Assembly (NCBI RefSeq): GCF_030272615.1
Contig: NC_081411.1
Coordinates: 185,180,449 to 185,240,448, forward strand
Length of the DNA: 60,000 nt
Source of the DNA: Cryptomeria japonica
Lineage: Eukaryota; Streptophyta; Pinopsida; Cupressales; Cupressaceae
Reading direction: 5' to 3'
The notes beneath the pieces were generated by a model that was not told the DNA's origin, did not search any database, and saw nothing but the letters and a program-made list of their open reading frames with translations. Below are positions 34,641 through 46,308 of this stretch, piece by piece. Position 1 is the stretch's first letter, and each line of letters begins with the position of its first letter. The position numbers and the translations under genes were made by a program.

Positions 34641-36068
34641 TAACTGGTGGATTTATGGTTCTACTAAACTTAGCAATATGTCCAACTTCATTACATGCAT
34701 AACATGTAACACTGTTCTTCTAAATTTTTTTTCTAAAACCAGTGAAATTGCTTGATCTACATTGATTAGCCATATGTCCAAATTTTCCACAAGCATAACA
34801 TTTTACATTCATTTTGCAATCTTTGTCTTATGAACAAACTTATTGCATTTAGAACATTTACCAGGAGCAGAATTAGGGTTATGATTTGTTTTGCTTCTAC
34901 ATTGCCTAGCCATGTGACCAAATCTATTACAAACAAAACATATACCATTGAATTTATAAGTATTGAATTGTCTTACTGGTGCCCTATGGTTTTGATCTTC
35001 TTTAGTAGTACCAAAACTTTGTCCTTGCTCAAATCTAATTCCACTGGAATCTCCAATCTACCTTTGTCTCTTCAATAACTCATCAAGTTGTGCTAAGATG
35101 ATCTTGATTTTTTCTTTGTATTCACTTGCAGTAGTTAAATCTTCTCTCAATATTATCATTTGTCTCTCAAGCTCTTTCTCATTACTCTGAGATTGTACCA
35201 AATCAATTCTCAACATATCATTTTCATGAACCAACCTACCACATTCTTCATATTTTTTCTTCAAGGATACAATGATATTTTCTTCCTTTTTCTTTCTATC
35301 CTCAATCTCCTTAGACATCCTCATAGTTATAACTTACATTTCACTCTTCATAACCATGTTTAGCTTCCTTATGGTGTTTAGATTCACAAACGGGTTTTTC
35401 AACAATACTTCACAAAGATCAATTTTCATTCCTTTCTTCACAATTCTATATGCTAAATTGACTACTGCATAGGGTACATTATTTTCCCTTGCTGATTAGA
35501 AGAAACAATAACCTATTACTCTAATGGAAAACTTCAGCTCTGCATCTGTCACATTGTTCAGTTTCAATCCTCTGCAATCTGATTCAACTCCGATTAAAGT
35601 GATCAATTCCTTTTGTGATATCATTTTCTAAGCTTGGGCATGATCAAAAATAGGGTAACCAGTGATCAAATGAATGATTTACTTGGTGATTTTGAATGGT
35701 TGCTCTGCTAACCACATGAAATCATCATGAACTCTGCTTAGAACAAACTTGACCCATTGGGGTTTGAAGACATGAGGATAGGTTAGGGCTTCGGTACATC
35801 CCTTGATTTTGATGTGTTCATACTTGCTATCCAATTTCCCATTGGTACACAATTCATCATATGTGTCCTTGATCTCAACATGACCTAGTTCCTCAACACG
35901 ACACTTAGTGAAGAGTTTGACATCCTCAACTAGTAAAACCTTATCTAGAATGAGTGAAAATGCAGTTTTATCATCCGGTTCAGATGCTACTTTGGAGGTT
36001 AGAGAATATTTTAGTGAGGGCTTTTCAATGTTCTCAACAACAACGGGCTTCTGGATCTTAGGTGCCAT
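34640..36068 (-). pseudogene. ORF Y: D1 domain, coiled coil and zinc knuckles
   Basis: The ATG at 36068 starts MAPKIQKPVVVENIEKP. D1 (about 35940-35680) shares LVEDVKLF, EELGHVEIKD, SRVHDDFMW and PFKITK with element X, but only at modest identity, so it is a separate paralogue. Stops follow (a TAA just after PFKITK). A coiled coil spans 35324-35058 (KKKYEECGRLVHEND, ELERQMIILRE). Four knuckles lie at about 34945, 34875, 34800 and 34705, for example CFVCNRFGHMARQC and CYACGKFGHMANQC; the last has Ser in place of the final Cys. No enzyme domain is seen. It reads as a gag-like RNA-binding protein of a non-autonomous LTR element. Confidence 0.6.
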
Positions 36069-36657
36069 TGCAGATTTCGAATAAAATCAAAAGATTCTTA
36101 GGGTTTGAGAACTTTTAAACGACAGATGCTTCCCACTTAGTAAATGTAAAACAAATATTCACAACTGATATGATCAGTAAACTATTTTGTCAATACGTTG
36201 TGATTGATGTAAATACCTTGTATTTCACTTCAGAGGAAGTTTGATCGCCTTGAATCACTTTGCTCTCCTTTCTTGAAAACTTGGTAAGTGTAAAATGACC
36301 GTGCAAAAGCTTTTAGTACACAATATACCTTATCGGGCTTCGTGCAGTTAGGTCAAAAGACATTAAATGCACTCGGTACCACTTCCTTTTTATGCTTTTA
36401 CCGAGTAACTAGACTTCCTATATTTACCAACTAGACAGGCTTCCAAAAGACTTGATAAAATTTCAAATTTCCTTATGCATCTTTAGCTATGCAGATTTTT
36501 AAATTAAGTACATGATAAATAGGAACTGTTAAGATTTAACCTTTGAAAGAATGCAGTCCCTTCATACCTTTACCGATTAATTTGGAATAGGTGCACCTAA
36601 CTCGGTAGGTAAGGTGCTTTCTTCATTTGACACAATTTCCTTCTTTTTCCAAATCAT
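36069..36657 (-). other. Spacer between ORFs Z and Y
   Basis: No coding sequence is supported. ACCGAGT/ACTCGGT motifs occur repeatedly (36373, 36402, 36600), as in the LTR at 38500-39100. Confidence 0.4.
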
Positions 36658-37970
36658 CTATAATTTGCCTTTTATTTCTTCAGTGTCTCCTCTAGGTTGA
36701 TGTCTACAATCTCTAGCCAAGTGTCCAACTTTGTGACAATGAAAACATGCCATACCAGGATTTCTCCATGATCTTCGGTTGTTCATTCCAAACCTCATAA
36801 AGTAGTTGGCACTTATATGTCCATATCTTCCACAAAATTCACACCATATCCTTGTATTGTAATCCCATGGTACTGTAGAATATTGTCGATAAGGATCTGT
36901 GTGAGTTCGGTAACCTCTAGCATTTGCTCGATGTGCAAACCACATATAGTTCTTTTGCTTAAACCAACACTTCTCGGTACTATGTCCATATCTATTGCAG
37001 TTTTTACAAAGCCCTTTGAATTTTGCCTTCTGATAATTGCTAATAGACTTGGTCCTACATTGGTTAGATGTGTGACCATATTTATTGCAGTTGTTACAAT
37101 AACCATTAGACTTAGTGACATTCGGTTGCTTACCTTTTCTGATTTGGCACAAGTTGGCAGTATGACCTTGATTTCCACAGTAGTTGCAAATAGGCTTCTT
37201 TCCTTTGATGTTCTTCTTGTTTCCAGCTTGTTTTGATGATTCTCCTCTCTTGGTAGTGTGGATTCCTTTCTCGGTAGAGTCTTTTCCTTTGTAATCGAGT
37301 CTTGCATCTTTGTTGGGTCTTTTTGTATTCAGTTTCTCATCCAACATCTTCGATGCTTCATAAATCTTCTTCAATGTTTCTTTGGATTTCTTCTCTGCTT
37401 CAAGTTCATCGGTCAATCTTGATAATTCAAGTTTCAATGCTTGATTCTCATTATCTTTCAGATTTGCTTCATGATGTGCATAACCCAATTGATCTGACAA
37501 ATTACTTTGAATTCCAATCAACCTTGTGATTTCATCATTCTTTTCAGATACTAATGCTTCACGCTGTTGTTTTTCTCTTTCTAGATCTCTTACTTTATCC
37601 TTAGTTGTCCTCAATGCATCAAGATTTTTTAGTCATCTATGTGCTGAAATGTTCATGTCCTCTTTTCATTTCTTTTAGTTGATCAGTCAATGCTTTGTTC
37701 TTTTCTTTTAGTTCTCCAATCATCTCTTCAGTCTCTTCAGATATACTATTCTCAAATGATGTCTCAATCTGTTCCACCAGCTCTTGAGAGTCTTGCAAAT
37801 CATCAGACAGTCTTCTTCTAACTTTCAATGATTTTTGCATTTGTCTTTGCATGTCTGTAATCACTTGATTAGCATGATCCAACTCTTCTTGCAAATACAC
37901 AATTCTTTGAGATTGTTTATAGCCTTCCATTGATAAGAACTTTTTCTTTAGGTTGTTAAACCCTTTTCCA
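36658..37970 (-). pseudogene. ORF Z: coiled coil plus five zinc knuckles
   Basis: Directly after the primer-binding site, a frame starting near 37930 (MEGYKQSQRIVYLQEEL) encodes a long coiled coil with heptad-like Leu/Ile, stops at 37637, and continues in 37614-36658. That part has more coiled coil (EREKQQREALVSEKNDEI, LSRLTDELEAEKKSKETLKK), a Lys-rich linker, and five CCHC-type knuckles: CNYCGNQGHTANLC, CNNCNKYGHTSNQC, CKNCNRYGHSTEKC, CEFCGRYGHISANY (last Cys lost) and CFHCHKVGHLARDC. The stop at 36658 is followed by non-coding DNA, not by protease or RT. Capsid-type gag is not evident. Five knuckles is far more than the one or two of ordinary plant gag. Confidence 0.65.
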
Positions 37971-37975
37971 AGATT

Positions 37976-37990
37976 CAAGCTCTGATACCA
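37976..37990 (-). promoter_or_regulatory. Primer-binding site next to the Z LTR
   Basis: The complement reads TGGTATCAGAGCTTG, a perfect match to the initiator tRNA-Met complement, two bases from the LTR end near 37993. Confidence 0.9.
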
Positions 37991-37992
37991 AT

Positions 37993-39165
37993 TATTAGGC
38001 CCAATATGGAAAGCTAATGTACTGAGAGGGGAGGGGTGAATCAGTACTTTAAATCCTTTCTTGAACAATATCTTTATTGTTATGCATAAACCAAAAATTG
38101 TTGTAACATAACATAAAGCTAAAACAAATAAATAACAATCATACATGATTCACTCCATAACACATATATTTTGGTTACATAGAAACTCTTGGATAGAGAG
38201 AAAAACTGTGGTGGGGATGGCACCCACAACTTCACTACTGCAATAATAAAGAGTGCTCGGTTAGAGCTACATATTTAGCTATTTCTGATAGCTTACCCTA
38301 TTAGGATTATCAAGATCGTTAGATCTACCTTGCTAAAGGATTTTACAACACTTAAACTAAATGATGCACTTGGTTAAAGGCTTTACAATTTATAAACTTT
38401 GTTAGAGTCTTTTACCCTGTTAAAGGTTTCTCTTACAACTCAAAAATATTACAATAAAATCTTTACAAATATCTACAAATTCACATCTAAAATGTTATAG
38501 AAGATTCTATGTGCTCAAAGTGAGATTACCTTGCTTATAGCATACCTCAGTAACCCATAGAATAACTCAGTAAACCCGTCTGTTTACTCTATTCCTTGAC
38601 TGTTCTCTAAAATCCTTCTCGGTGACCTTTGTGTCTCTGTAACAGTCATAACACTCAGTGCTTTCCCACGATTTTGCTTTTCACATATGATTGTCTTCAC
38701 ACTCATATACACATACACCTCTCTCTCTGATCCCAATCCATGCTGTATAAATAGATCTCTTATGTCGGTGATCTGGTTCATTGCTTCGATCTTACAAACA
38801 TGATTTATCAAATGAATAACTATATAAAATATTTCATTGGATAGATGACCTCAAAATCATACACAATCTAGAAGTGCAATTTCCAATGTGATAACGGTTC
38901 TTTTTTCCTTGATCTTGTAACATGTTTCCACATGTGTGTCTAGGTTCAATTAATCTAGTAACACGTTTCACTTGGTGTATCATTATTGTTGCTTGGTAGA
39001 CATACAGTGTTACTCGATAGACAGCTCAGTATATACTGGGCTCTGTGACTACTTTCTTCTATAACCGACTGCTCTGTGCTTACCGACTAAATATTTCGGT
39101 AGTAGTAACTGACTAGAGTATATAGAATGACTTTGGACATAAAACTAATGGCAGCTTAGTAAGTA
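37993..39165 (-). mobile_element. 5' LTR of the Z element
   Basis: The LTR end is fixed by the primer-binding site; the minus-strand 3' end reads GCCTAATA (CA altered to TA). The other end is not clear; I place it near 39165. There are ACTCGGT motifs and CTAACA/GTTAGAG repeats as in LTR W. No matching 3' LTR is in the window; the next LTR downstream on this strand is X copy 2, a different sequence. Confidence 0.65.
38019..38047 (-). other. LTR-end hairpin (Z)
   Basis: Arms GTACTGA (38019-38025) and TCAGTAC (38041-38047) pair perfectly over 7 bp around a 15-nt C-rich (element sense) loop. Confidence 0.7.
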
Positions 39166-39711
39166 GTAACAATCTATATCTTTCTCTGACAAAATGATCT
39201 AATCTTTGTAATACCCTAAAAATGGTCACCTAAACCATGGGCCGCTAATCTCGACAACATCACCAAGGTCCTAACCAAAGGCAATTAAATCAACTTTGAG
39301 TACACAATTAATTAATTCTTCAATCATCAAATGTCACATGGCAAATCAATTATTCTATATTAATTAAATATTTATTTAATAAATTAAATCATTCTAAGAA
39401 AATCATTTTGATCAATTATCCTGTTTAATTTATTAAATATCCTAGCATATTTAATTAATTAATAAATTTATCATTTAATCATAAAAAAGGAATTAATTTA
39501 TCACAAAAGAGGAATTAATATGCAAAGCAAGAGTTAAATTGAAAATAAAATAAAAGAATTGTATTGAAAGAGAAATCAAACTTGGGATATTATTTCTTTC
39601 TTCTAAATTGAGAACTTGAAATCAGAGAAGCAATTAAAAGGAATTTAATCATTCTCTAAAATTAGAACTCAAAGCTTTTGAGGAAAAGAAGTTCAGTTGC
39701 ATTTAAAAGAC

Positions 39712-40007
39712 TTTTTTCTTGAATAAATCAAAGAAATTGCATATAATCACTTATTTTTATCATAAGTGCATGGAATTAATTGATTTATATCTCTAATGCA
39801 AATTCAAACTTACAATCTGAATGTGTTTTAATTAAACTATAATTGGAATCTATCTCAGGTTTTTTCTTGAATAAATCAAACAAATTGCATAGAATCACCT
39901 ATTTTTATCATAAGTGCATGGAATTAATTAATTTATATCTCTAATGCAAATTCAAACTTACAATCTAAATGCATTTCAATTAAACTATAATTGGAATCTA
40001 TCTCAAA
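39712..40007 (+). repeat. 148-bp tandem duplication in the G2 LTR
   Basis: Two units (39712-39859, 39860-40007), each beginning TTTTTTCTTGAATAAATC and ending TGGAATCTATCTCA. They differ at only a few positions, so the duplication is younger than the G1/G2 split. Confidence 0.85.
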
Positions 40008-40193
40008 TTTAACTGAATCTAATTTCTCAATTATTTCAATTATCCTAAATTGTGCTTTTTCTTGATCTCTCTTGTGATTCTCTATAAATTCAGCCTTCAT
40101 GTCTCATTCAAAATACCCTAGAGATTTATTGTTATTATACAGTTTTTGTTCTGGAGTCATTAAATATATTGTGCTTTCTTTTTGAGATTATTT

Positions 40194-40200
40194 GCATCTT
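40194..40200. repeat. Target-site duplication of the LINE (left)
   Basis: GCATCTT, equal to 46309-46315. Confidence 0.8.
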
Positions 40201-40399
40201 TTTTTTTAATAAAGGGGTAAAAACTTTATTGAGAATTAGAAACAAGAATTACAAAGAGACCCAGAGCCCCAAGGCCCTAGGAAAGAACCACCTAACTAGC
40301 CCCCAATCAACCTAACCAGCCCAAGATAAACCAACTTCATAACCATCCATGTCCTTAGTAAAAAAAAACTTCTGCAAGTCCTGACAGTAATCCCTGGAG

Positions 40400-40835
40400 A
40401 GATGCTCCTAGCCTTCAACTTTCCAATCACTACCATGCTCTGAGGCCCACTTGGCCAAACAATCAACTGCTCTATTCCATTCATGATGAATGTGGATGAA
40501 AGACATCTTCTCCATTAGAGAACTAATTTGGAGAGTCTATTGAACAATCCCTACCAACTGCCATAGAACCCCACTCACCTTCTGCTCAGTCAACAAGTTA
40601 ACAACAATTTGTGAGTCTGATTCACAAATCACCTTCCTTCATCCTAGCTCCCAAACATGCTTTAGGGCATAGAGAATCACAAATACCTCCATAAAATTAT
40701 TAGACTGCCACCCTTTATGCACCAAAAAGAGGAAAAGAACCTCCCCCATGCTATTCTTGCCAACACCACCAACTCCAGCAGGGCCTGGGTTACCCCTAGA
40801 TGAGCCATCAGTGTTAATCTTGATAAACTCATCCT
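40400..40835 (-). pseudogene. RNase H domain of the LINE
   Basis: Minus-strand reading from about 40830 gives INTDGSSRGNPGPAGVGG, MEVFVILYALKH, ESDSQIVVNLL and EWNRAVDCLAKWASEH. This is a plant RVT_3-type RNase H with D (TDGS), E (the Glu of MEVF, usually AE.xA) and D (SDSQ) visible. Stops (TAG in WELG-stop-RK) interrupt it. The position after RT is usual for plant L1-type LINEs that acquired RNase H. Confidence 0.8.
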
Positions 40836-42560
40836 AAGGGGGTATCCACCTTCCTACCCTTTGCACCTTCTTCATGGCCCGTCTACCTCTCCTAACACAA
40901 GCTGAGGCTGGAGACAACTCCTGCAGACCAAGCCTACTCACAATATCTGACTCCTCTCTACCCAAAGGAAAATTCACCTCACATTTCGCTTCCACTGTAT
41001 CCCATATCATTGCAATCATCCTATTCCAAACTTGTTGAACAAACAATCTGACCTCATGAAAGATCGTCTTATTCCTCTTGAGCCAGATCTGCCATAGAAT
41101 GAAGATGGGCCCAATATAATAGACAGCCTGTAGGAAGGAGGACAAGATAGGAGGTCTGCCCAAACTACCCCAGAACTCCACCAAAGAATCCACGTGGATA
41201 CAAGGATACTTCCACACCCCCCACCAATAATGCCAAATAAGCATAGAGAAGGGGCATTTGAAGAATAGGTGTGAAGAATTTTCCTCCCCATTACCACAAA
41301 AAACATAGATGGAGGGCCCCAAAAAACCCCACTTGCGGATATTGTCCTAGGTAAGACTATTCAAAGCCAAAGTCCAAGCAAAGCAATTACACTTCGGCCA
41401 AGACACATTATTCCACACCTGTTTCCACCAATTCACCTCTCTTCCCTCAAGTCTTCAATTCAACAATTCCCGGTATCCACTGGCCATCGTAAACATGCCC
41501 TTAGGATTTGGAGACCAAGCAATCTCATCCTACCCTTGAGGGAGCTATAGTGTCTACTCACCAAAATGTCCTACAACTTAGCACACTCTTCCTCCATCCC
41601 AAAAACTAGCCACTCATTAGGATTCTTCCACCTCTCCAAATCTAGCCATCCACACCTATAAATAGCCTTGAAGTCACTCACCCTTGACCATCCAGCCTCC
41701 AAAAATATCTAGCACATATTCCAAAGGTTAGGGAACTGATCAAGAGTGGGAGAAAAGCCATCCCAAGAGTCATTCCAGAAAAGGACCTCTTCCCCCTTCC
41801 TACAAATCCAAAAGAGTCCCTCCTTAATGAGAGAAGCCCCACTCTTGAGAGTATACCAGATCGAAGAGTCCTTTCCCTCAAGCGGATATCTAGGGATTTC
41901 CTCCATCGAGACCCTGTGCATATATTTGTTGGCCAAAATCCTAGCCCAGCCTTGATCCTGCTCAACACACCACCTCGAATACAATTTAGCCACCAGAGCC
42001 TCCCAAAAAGAACAGACTGCCTTAAACCAAGCCCCCCCAACTGCTTTGGGCTACACACCAAGTCCCAATTGACAAGGCTCCATTTTGAAGAGGAAAGATT
42101 GCCCGCCCATAAGAATTGCCTAGGCAGAGAATCCAGACCCTTCAAGAACCACTTAGGAGCCACATGAAGCATACAATGATAGATCGAAAGAGCCTGAACC
42201 ATCGAGTGAATCAGTTGAACCCTCCCAGCAAAAGATAGCCATCTATGAGTCTAGTGTTCAACCTTCGAGCGAAATTTATCCAAGATACCATGCCAAGACT
42301 CCCTAGGAGGGTTACCAGGAGAGATAGGAATACCCAGATAAATCAAGGGTAGGGAGCCAACTTGGAATCTCAAGATAAGAGAAATCCTCCTTTGAATAGT
42401 TTTAGGAGTGTTGAGAAAGAGGATAGAAGATTTATCCTCGTTGATCAGCTAGCTCGAGGCCACAAGATAAACATCCAAAACCATACATAGATTATTAGCT
42501 TATCTGATCTGAGCAAGCACCATAAGAGCCTTGTCATCCACAAACTGCAAATGAGACTGC
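40836..42560 (-). pseudogene. LINE ORF2 C-terminal region and RT-associated zinc-binding domain
   Basis: 42202-41678 reads MVQALSIYHCMLHVAPK and RQFLWAGN, typical of the segment after RT in plant LINEs. 41322-40834 contains YVFCGNGEENSSHLFFKCPF and IWHYWWG, the C-x2-C-type zf-RVT motif (first Cys lost). Frame changes separate the parts. Confidence 0.75.
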
Positions 42561-43700
42561 AACTACAAGTCATTACCCCATCTCCAACCCTGAATAATAC
42601 CCAGACCCACATTATGCTTAATCAACCTCCCTAGACCCTCTACCAGAAGAATGAATAAATAAGGGGAGCGGGGGTCCCCCTGACGGAGACCCCTAGATGC
42701 ACCAAATAGCTCAGTATGATCTCCATTGATAAGCACAGAGAAAGAAGTAGTCATAACACAACTCATAACCCATTGGATCCACTCATCAACAAAACCAAAA
42801 GCCTTGAGGATCTTCTAAAGGAAGGACCACCAAACTCTGTTGTATGCCTTAGCCATATCCAACTTGATAAACATAGCTTTTTCCTTAGAGGTTGCCATAG
42901 AGTGAATGGTCTCCGTAGAAATGAGCACCCCATCCAAAATTTGACGCCCTTCCACAAACCGACTTTGCTCCTCAGAGATAACATTCCCTAGGCACTTCTT
43001 CAATCTATCTGCTATCAGCTTAGAGATGATCTTATAAATCACATTGCAGAGAGAGATGGGGCAGAACTGACCTAAATGATCAACCCCCTCACACTTGGGG
43101 ATAAGAGAAATGAAAGTCAAATTCAATGCTTGAAGCATCTTCTTATTCCTGTGGGACTCCTGCACAACCTCTAGTAAATCCAGCTTGATAATATCCCTGA
43201 ATTCTTGAAAGAATTCAATTGGGAACCCATCCGGTCCAGGATCTTTTCCTTTCCTCATGTGAAAGACAATCCTCCCAAACTCTTCCAACAAAATAGGACA
43301 CAAAAACTACTCATTCATCTCCCCCATGACAAGAGAAGTAATGCAAGCGAGAACCTGGTTCTCCTCCCCCTCTTCCCCCTGAGAGTCCTCCCTGAAGAGG
43401 GACCGAAAAAACTGAGATGCCTCCCTAGATATCTCCTGCAAGTATAAGCAATGCTCACCTCTATCATTAACCAGAATAGGGATGGAATTTCCATGCCTTC
43501 TAGCTTTCACTGAGTTGAAGAAGAAAGCAGTGTTCTTGTCCCACTCCTTCAACCAATCAATACAAGCTCTCTGCTTCCGGTAAATTTCTTCCCTAAGCTC
43601 CCATTCCTCTACCACCTTGAAAGTCCTTTCTTCCTCCTTGAGAAATTCCTTAGACAAACCATGCTCTTTGATTTCACTGGTGATCCCATTTAGCACAATT
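42561..43700 (-). pseudogene. Reverse transcriptase of the LINE
   Basis: 43303-42815 includes GKDPGPDGFPIEFFQ, LTFISLIPKCEG, CPISLCNVIYKIISK and EEQSRFVEGRQILDG, classical LINE RT motifs, with KLDMAKAYNRVWW (the first catalytic Asp within KLDMAKAY). The next part (42766-42480) has GLRQGDPRSPYLFILLVEG and the catalytic box FVDD followed by KALMVL. The frame is broken at 42815 and 42563. A conserved linker (KEGDKNTAFF-like, 43696-43307) precedes RT. Confidence 0.85.
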
Positions 43701-44600
43701 TGAGCAGCTTTTTTGATATGAAAAATGTTCCCGAAGCCCTGTTGGTTCCATTGTTTGAGATGAAACTTAATAGATTGCAGCTACTTGGCAAAATAGTACA
43801 TGGAAGTGCCAAAGGTCAGCCTCCCTTTCCTCCACCACTCTGCTACAGGAGCCTGCAAAGTAGGATCCCAAAGCCACATTAGGTGGAATTTGAATGAAGG
43901 TGAGCGAGCAACCTAAGCCGAAGAAGAAACCAGCTTGATGGGCCAGTGATCCGACCCTCTCCAGTCAAGAATCTCAGAACTGGTGGACCGCCCCCCACCA
44001 ATTCAAAAACTAGAAACCAAGAAAGGATCCAACCTCTCTGCAATCCAATACTCTCCCACCCTCCTCTTGTTCCAAGTGAACAAACCATTACCAGGCTTAA
44101 TGTCAACAAGTTGCAACAAGGAAATATTATTCTGAAAAAGGAAAGAAGAAGGTTCCAACCGCATAACCCCCCTTCTTTTCACTCAGCTCAATGATGGCAT
44201 TGAAGTCTCCTACTATAATCCAAGGATGAAAAGGGGCCAACCTTCGCATACAAGAAATATGAGACCATAAGTTTTTCTTACCCTGAAGATCAGTAGGGGA
44301 ATAGATGTTAGAAAACAAAATGAACTCCCCAGTCTCAAGACTAGAGATAACCCTAGATAACGAAGATCGGGAGGCAACCCACTAGACAGGGAGAAACCTT
44401 AAGGGGTTCCAAAGATAGGCCACCCCTCCAAAGGAACTAGATGCCCCAACACATTGACACTCACCACGACCCCACAGCTTTGGCACCAGGCCCATCATTA
44501 GGTGAATGATTCCTAATCAAATCCCGAACAACTTTTTGTCTAGGGCCATTGTTCAAGCCCCTCACATTCCATGAAAGCACAATCATTTTGGCGGATTGGA
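43701..44600 (-). pseudogene. AP-type endonuclease of the LINE
   Basis: ORF2 starts near 44587 with MIVLSWNVRGLNNGPRQK, the usual N-terminus of plant LINE endonucleases. It continues with IYSPTDLQGKK and IVGDFNAII (44318-44127), the GDFN catalytic motif, and GSDHWPIKL near 43940, the terminal SDH motif. The enzyme nicks target DNA to prime reverse transcription. A frameshift near 44460 and stops at several points disable it. Confidence 0.85.
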
Positions 44601-44704
44601 AAAGTGGGAATCCATAGTCTTAACTGACCCTTACTTAACCAAATTCTCCCCCATCAATTTGATCTTGTCCAAATCCTTCTTTCTACCAACCTTTGAGCTC
44701 TTCT

Positions 44705-46042
44705 CTAATGCACTTTCTTAATATCTTTCTGATGCAAACCTAGGTGAGTGGAGGACTTATTTATTTTGACCCCAACCGGTTCCAGTTTCAAGGAAATCAG
44801 AGAACCCTCCCCCTCAACCAAATTCACCTCAATCCTAGGAGTGAGTCCCAACTGAACCCCTACTGGCTGATCCATCTCCAGCTGTTGGCTTCCAACCACT
44901 AGCAGGGCCTGGATAGGGTCCTCAATTACTCTTTCTGAAGCCCCCCCTGACGCACCTTGATCCAAAGGGGTTAACCCCAGATTAACTTCCTAATGGCAAA
45001 GGTCATCTAAGGCCTCAAATCTATTAAAGGTATTTTCCTCCTGTCTCTCCTATAAAGGCCTCTTTTGACCTCAGTTCTTATTCTTTGTCTTAACTAGGAC
45101 AAAACCATCAGTACTCCTAGCCTTGACAGACATGGCAACTTTCCCTTTTTTAGCCCTATCTTGGCTCGGTTTTGACTGCTAAGGTTGGTGCACCACCGAT
45201 TTATATCTAGGACACTTACGCTGTAAATGACCATACTCATGACACAGACGAAAGAGAAATGGTAAAGTCTCATAATATAACTATTGTACCCAAGAATAAG
45301 AGCCTACGCACATATCTATAGCATCTGGCAAAGGTTTACTAAGATCAATTTCAACATAGATACATGCAAAGGTCATTACTTTTCTCCCCAGGGTTTGCGT
45401 AGAACATCCCATTGGCTTCCCAAGAAGAGCGGCAAGCATCTGAAGCACATCTTCCTAATAGAATTCCACAGGAAAACATGGTATCTGAACCCACACAAGA
45501 ACCCTATTCAGGAGCTCCTCCAAGGGGTTAAACCCTGCATGCCAAGGTTTGATGAACAGCCCCACCTGGTTGTAAAAATACGAACCACCTTCAAAGACCC
45601 TATTGCTATCCTCCATGCAGTTGAAAGTAACCATGAAGTAGTTTTTTTCCAGCAACATAATCTCCATTTCCCCCTCCGGAGCCCAAGTCCTCTGTGCCCA
45701 ATTTTCCAAAAACTGCAAAGAAACCCTCATTCCCAAAAACTTACAATATAGTGAGTGTTTTGAAAAGTATTCGACATCTTCCGCTATCATCTCAGGAGGA
45801 ATAACTAGCTTTGGCCTCTCACTGCATCTCTCCAAGCAACCATTAATCTTCAAAATGTGAGAGCTACCAGTAGTACCAGACCTTGAGTCTGAGGAGAAAA
45901 GGTTATTGTTAAACATCTTCATGCTCTGTGCTGGGGATTTTGAGCCCACCGCAACATGAAAATCCATGACTGGCAGATCCTTCAAGGCCTCCCTGCTAAT
46001 ACTCAACATAAAACTTGAGATGATCAAAACCCTACACCCCAA
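44705..46042 (-). pseudogene. LINE ORF1 (DUF4283 domain and zinc knuckle)
   Basis: The ORF (46042-45455) has the DUF4283 pattern: KHSLYCKFLGMRVSL, ENWAQRTWAPEGEME, YFMVTFNCMEDSNRVFEGG, PWHAGFNPLEE and VWVQIPCFPVEFY. This domain binds nucleic acid in plant LINE and gag-like proteins. After a TAG the frame continues with a zinc-knuckle segment near 45225-45260 (LCHEYGHLQRKCP, first Cys replaced). Five of the six in-frame stops I noted after it are TAG. Confidence 0.8.
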
Positions 46043-46308
46043 AGGGGCCCGAAAGATTTAGAAGCCCCCAAAACTCCACCCCTCCCCAACACACCCAGGA
46101 TGGAGGTCCAACCGAGGTCCCCAACCTTGCTGGAACCCTCGGCTTGCTTGGAATGACACCCAAGATGCACAGCCTGCACCCTTCCGCAGCCCGCCATGTG
46201 TCTCCCCTTCTCCCTTTGCTGCTCCTTGCACTGCTTAGACCCCCCCGCACTGCACAGGCCCCCCGCACACCCCTGACACCCTGCAAACACTCTCGATCAC
46301 AAGATAGG
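46043..46308 (-). other. GC-rich 5' untranslated region of the LINE
   Basis: GC-rich, with TGCAGGGTGTCAGG-type repeats. Two overlapping open frames here are composition effects. The 5' end is placed at the GCATCTT duplication. Confidence 0.65.

Larger units (their letters stand above)
39207..40200 (+). mobile_element. 5' LTR of G2, part 1
   Basis: Starts TGTAATACCC and aligns with G1 14480 downward. It contains AT-rich palindromes (39302-39480) and a 148-bp tandem duplication absent from G1. It is broken at 40200 by the poly(A) end of the LINE; part 2 resumes at 46309. Confidence 0.8.
40201..46308 (-). mobile_element. Near full-length plant LINE (L1-type, with RNase H)
   Basis: 6.1 kb on the minus strand. 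It ends at 40201 in a short poly(A) (T run on the plus strand), is flanked by GCATCTT repeats, and starts at 46308 with a GC-rich 5' untranslated region. Order: ORF1 with a DUF4283-type domain, endonuclease, reverse transcriptase, zinc-binding RT-associated region, RNase H. The insertion splits the 5' LTR of G2. Frameshifts and stops make it inactive. Confidence 0.9.

Noticed and set aside
46024-46290. Two overlapping Cys/Gly-rich open frames
   Set aside because: They are composition effects in the GC-rich 5' untranslated region of the LINE.
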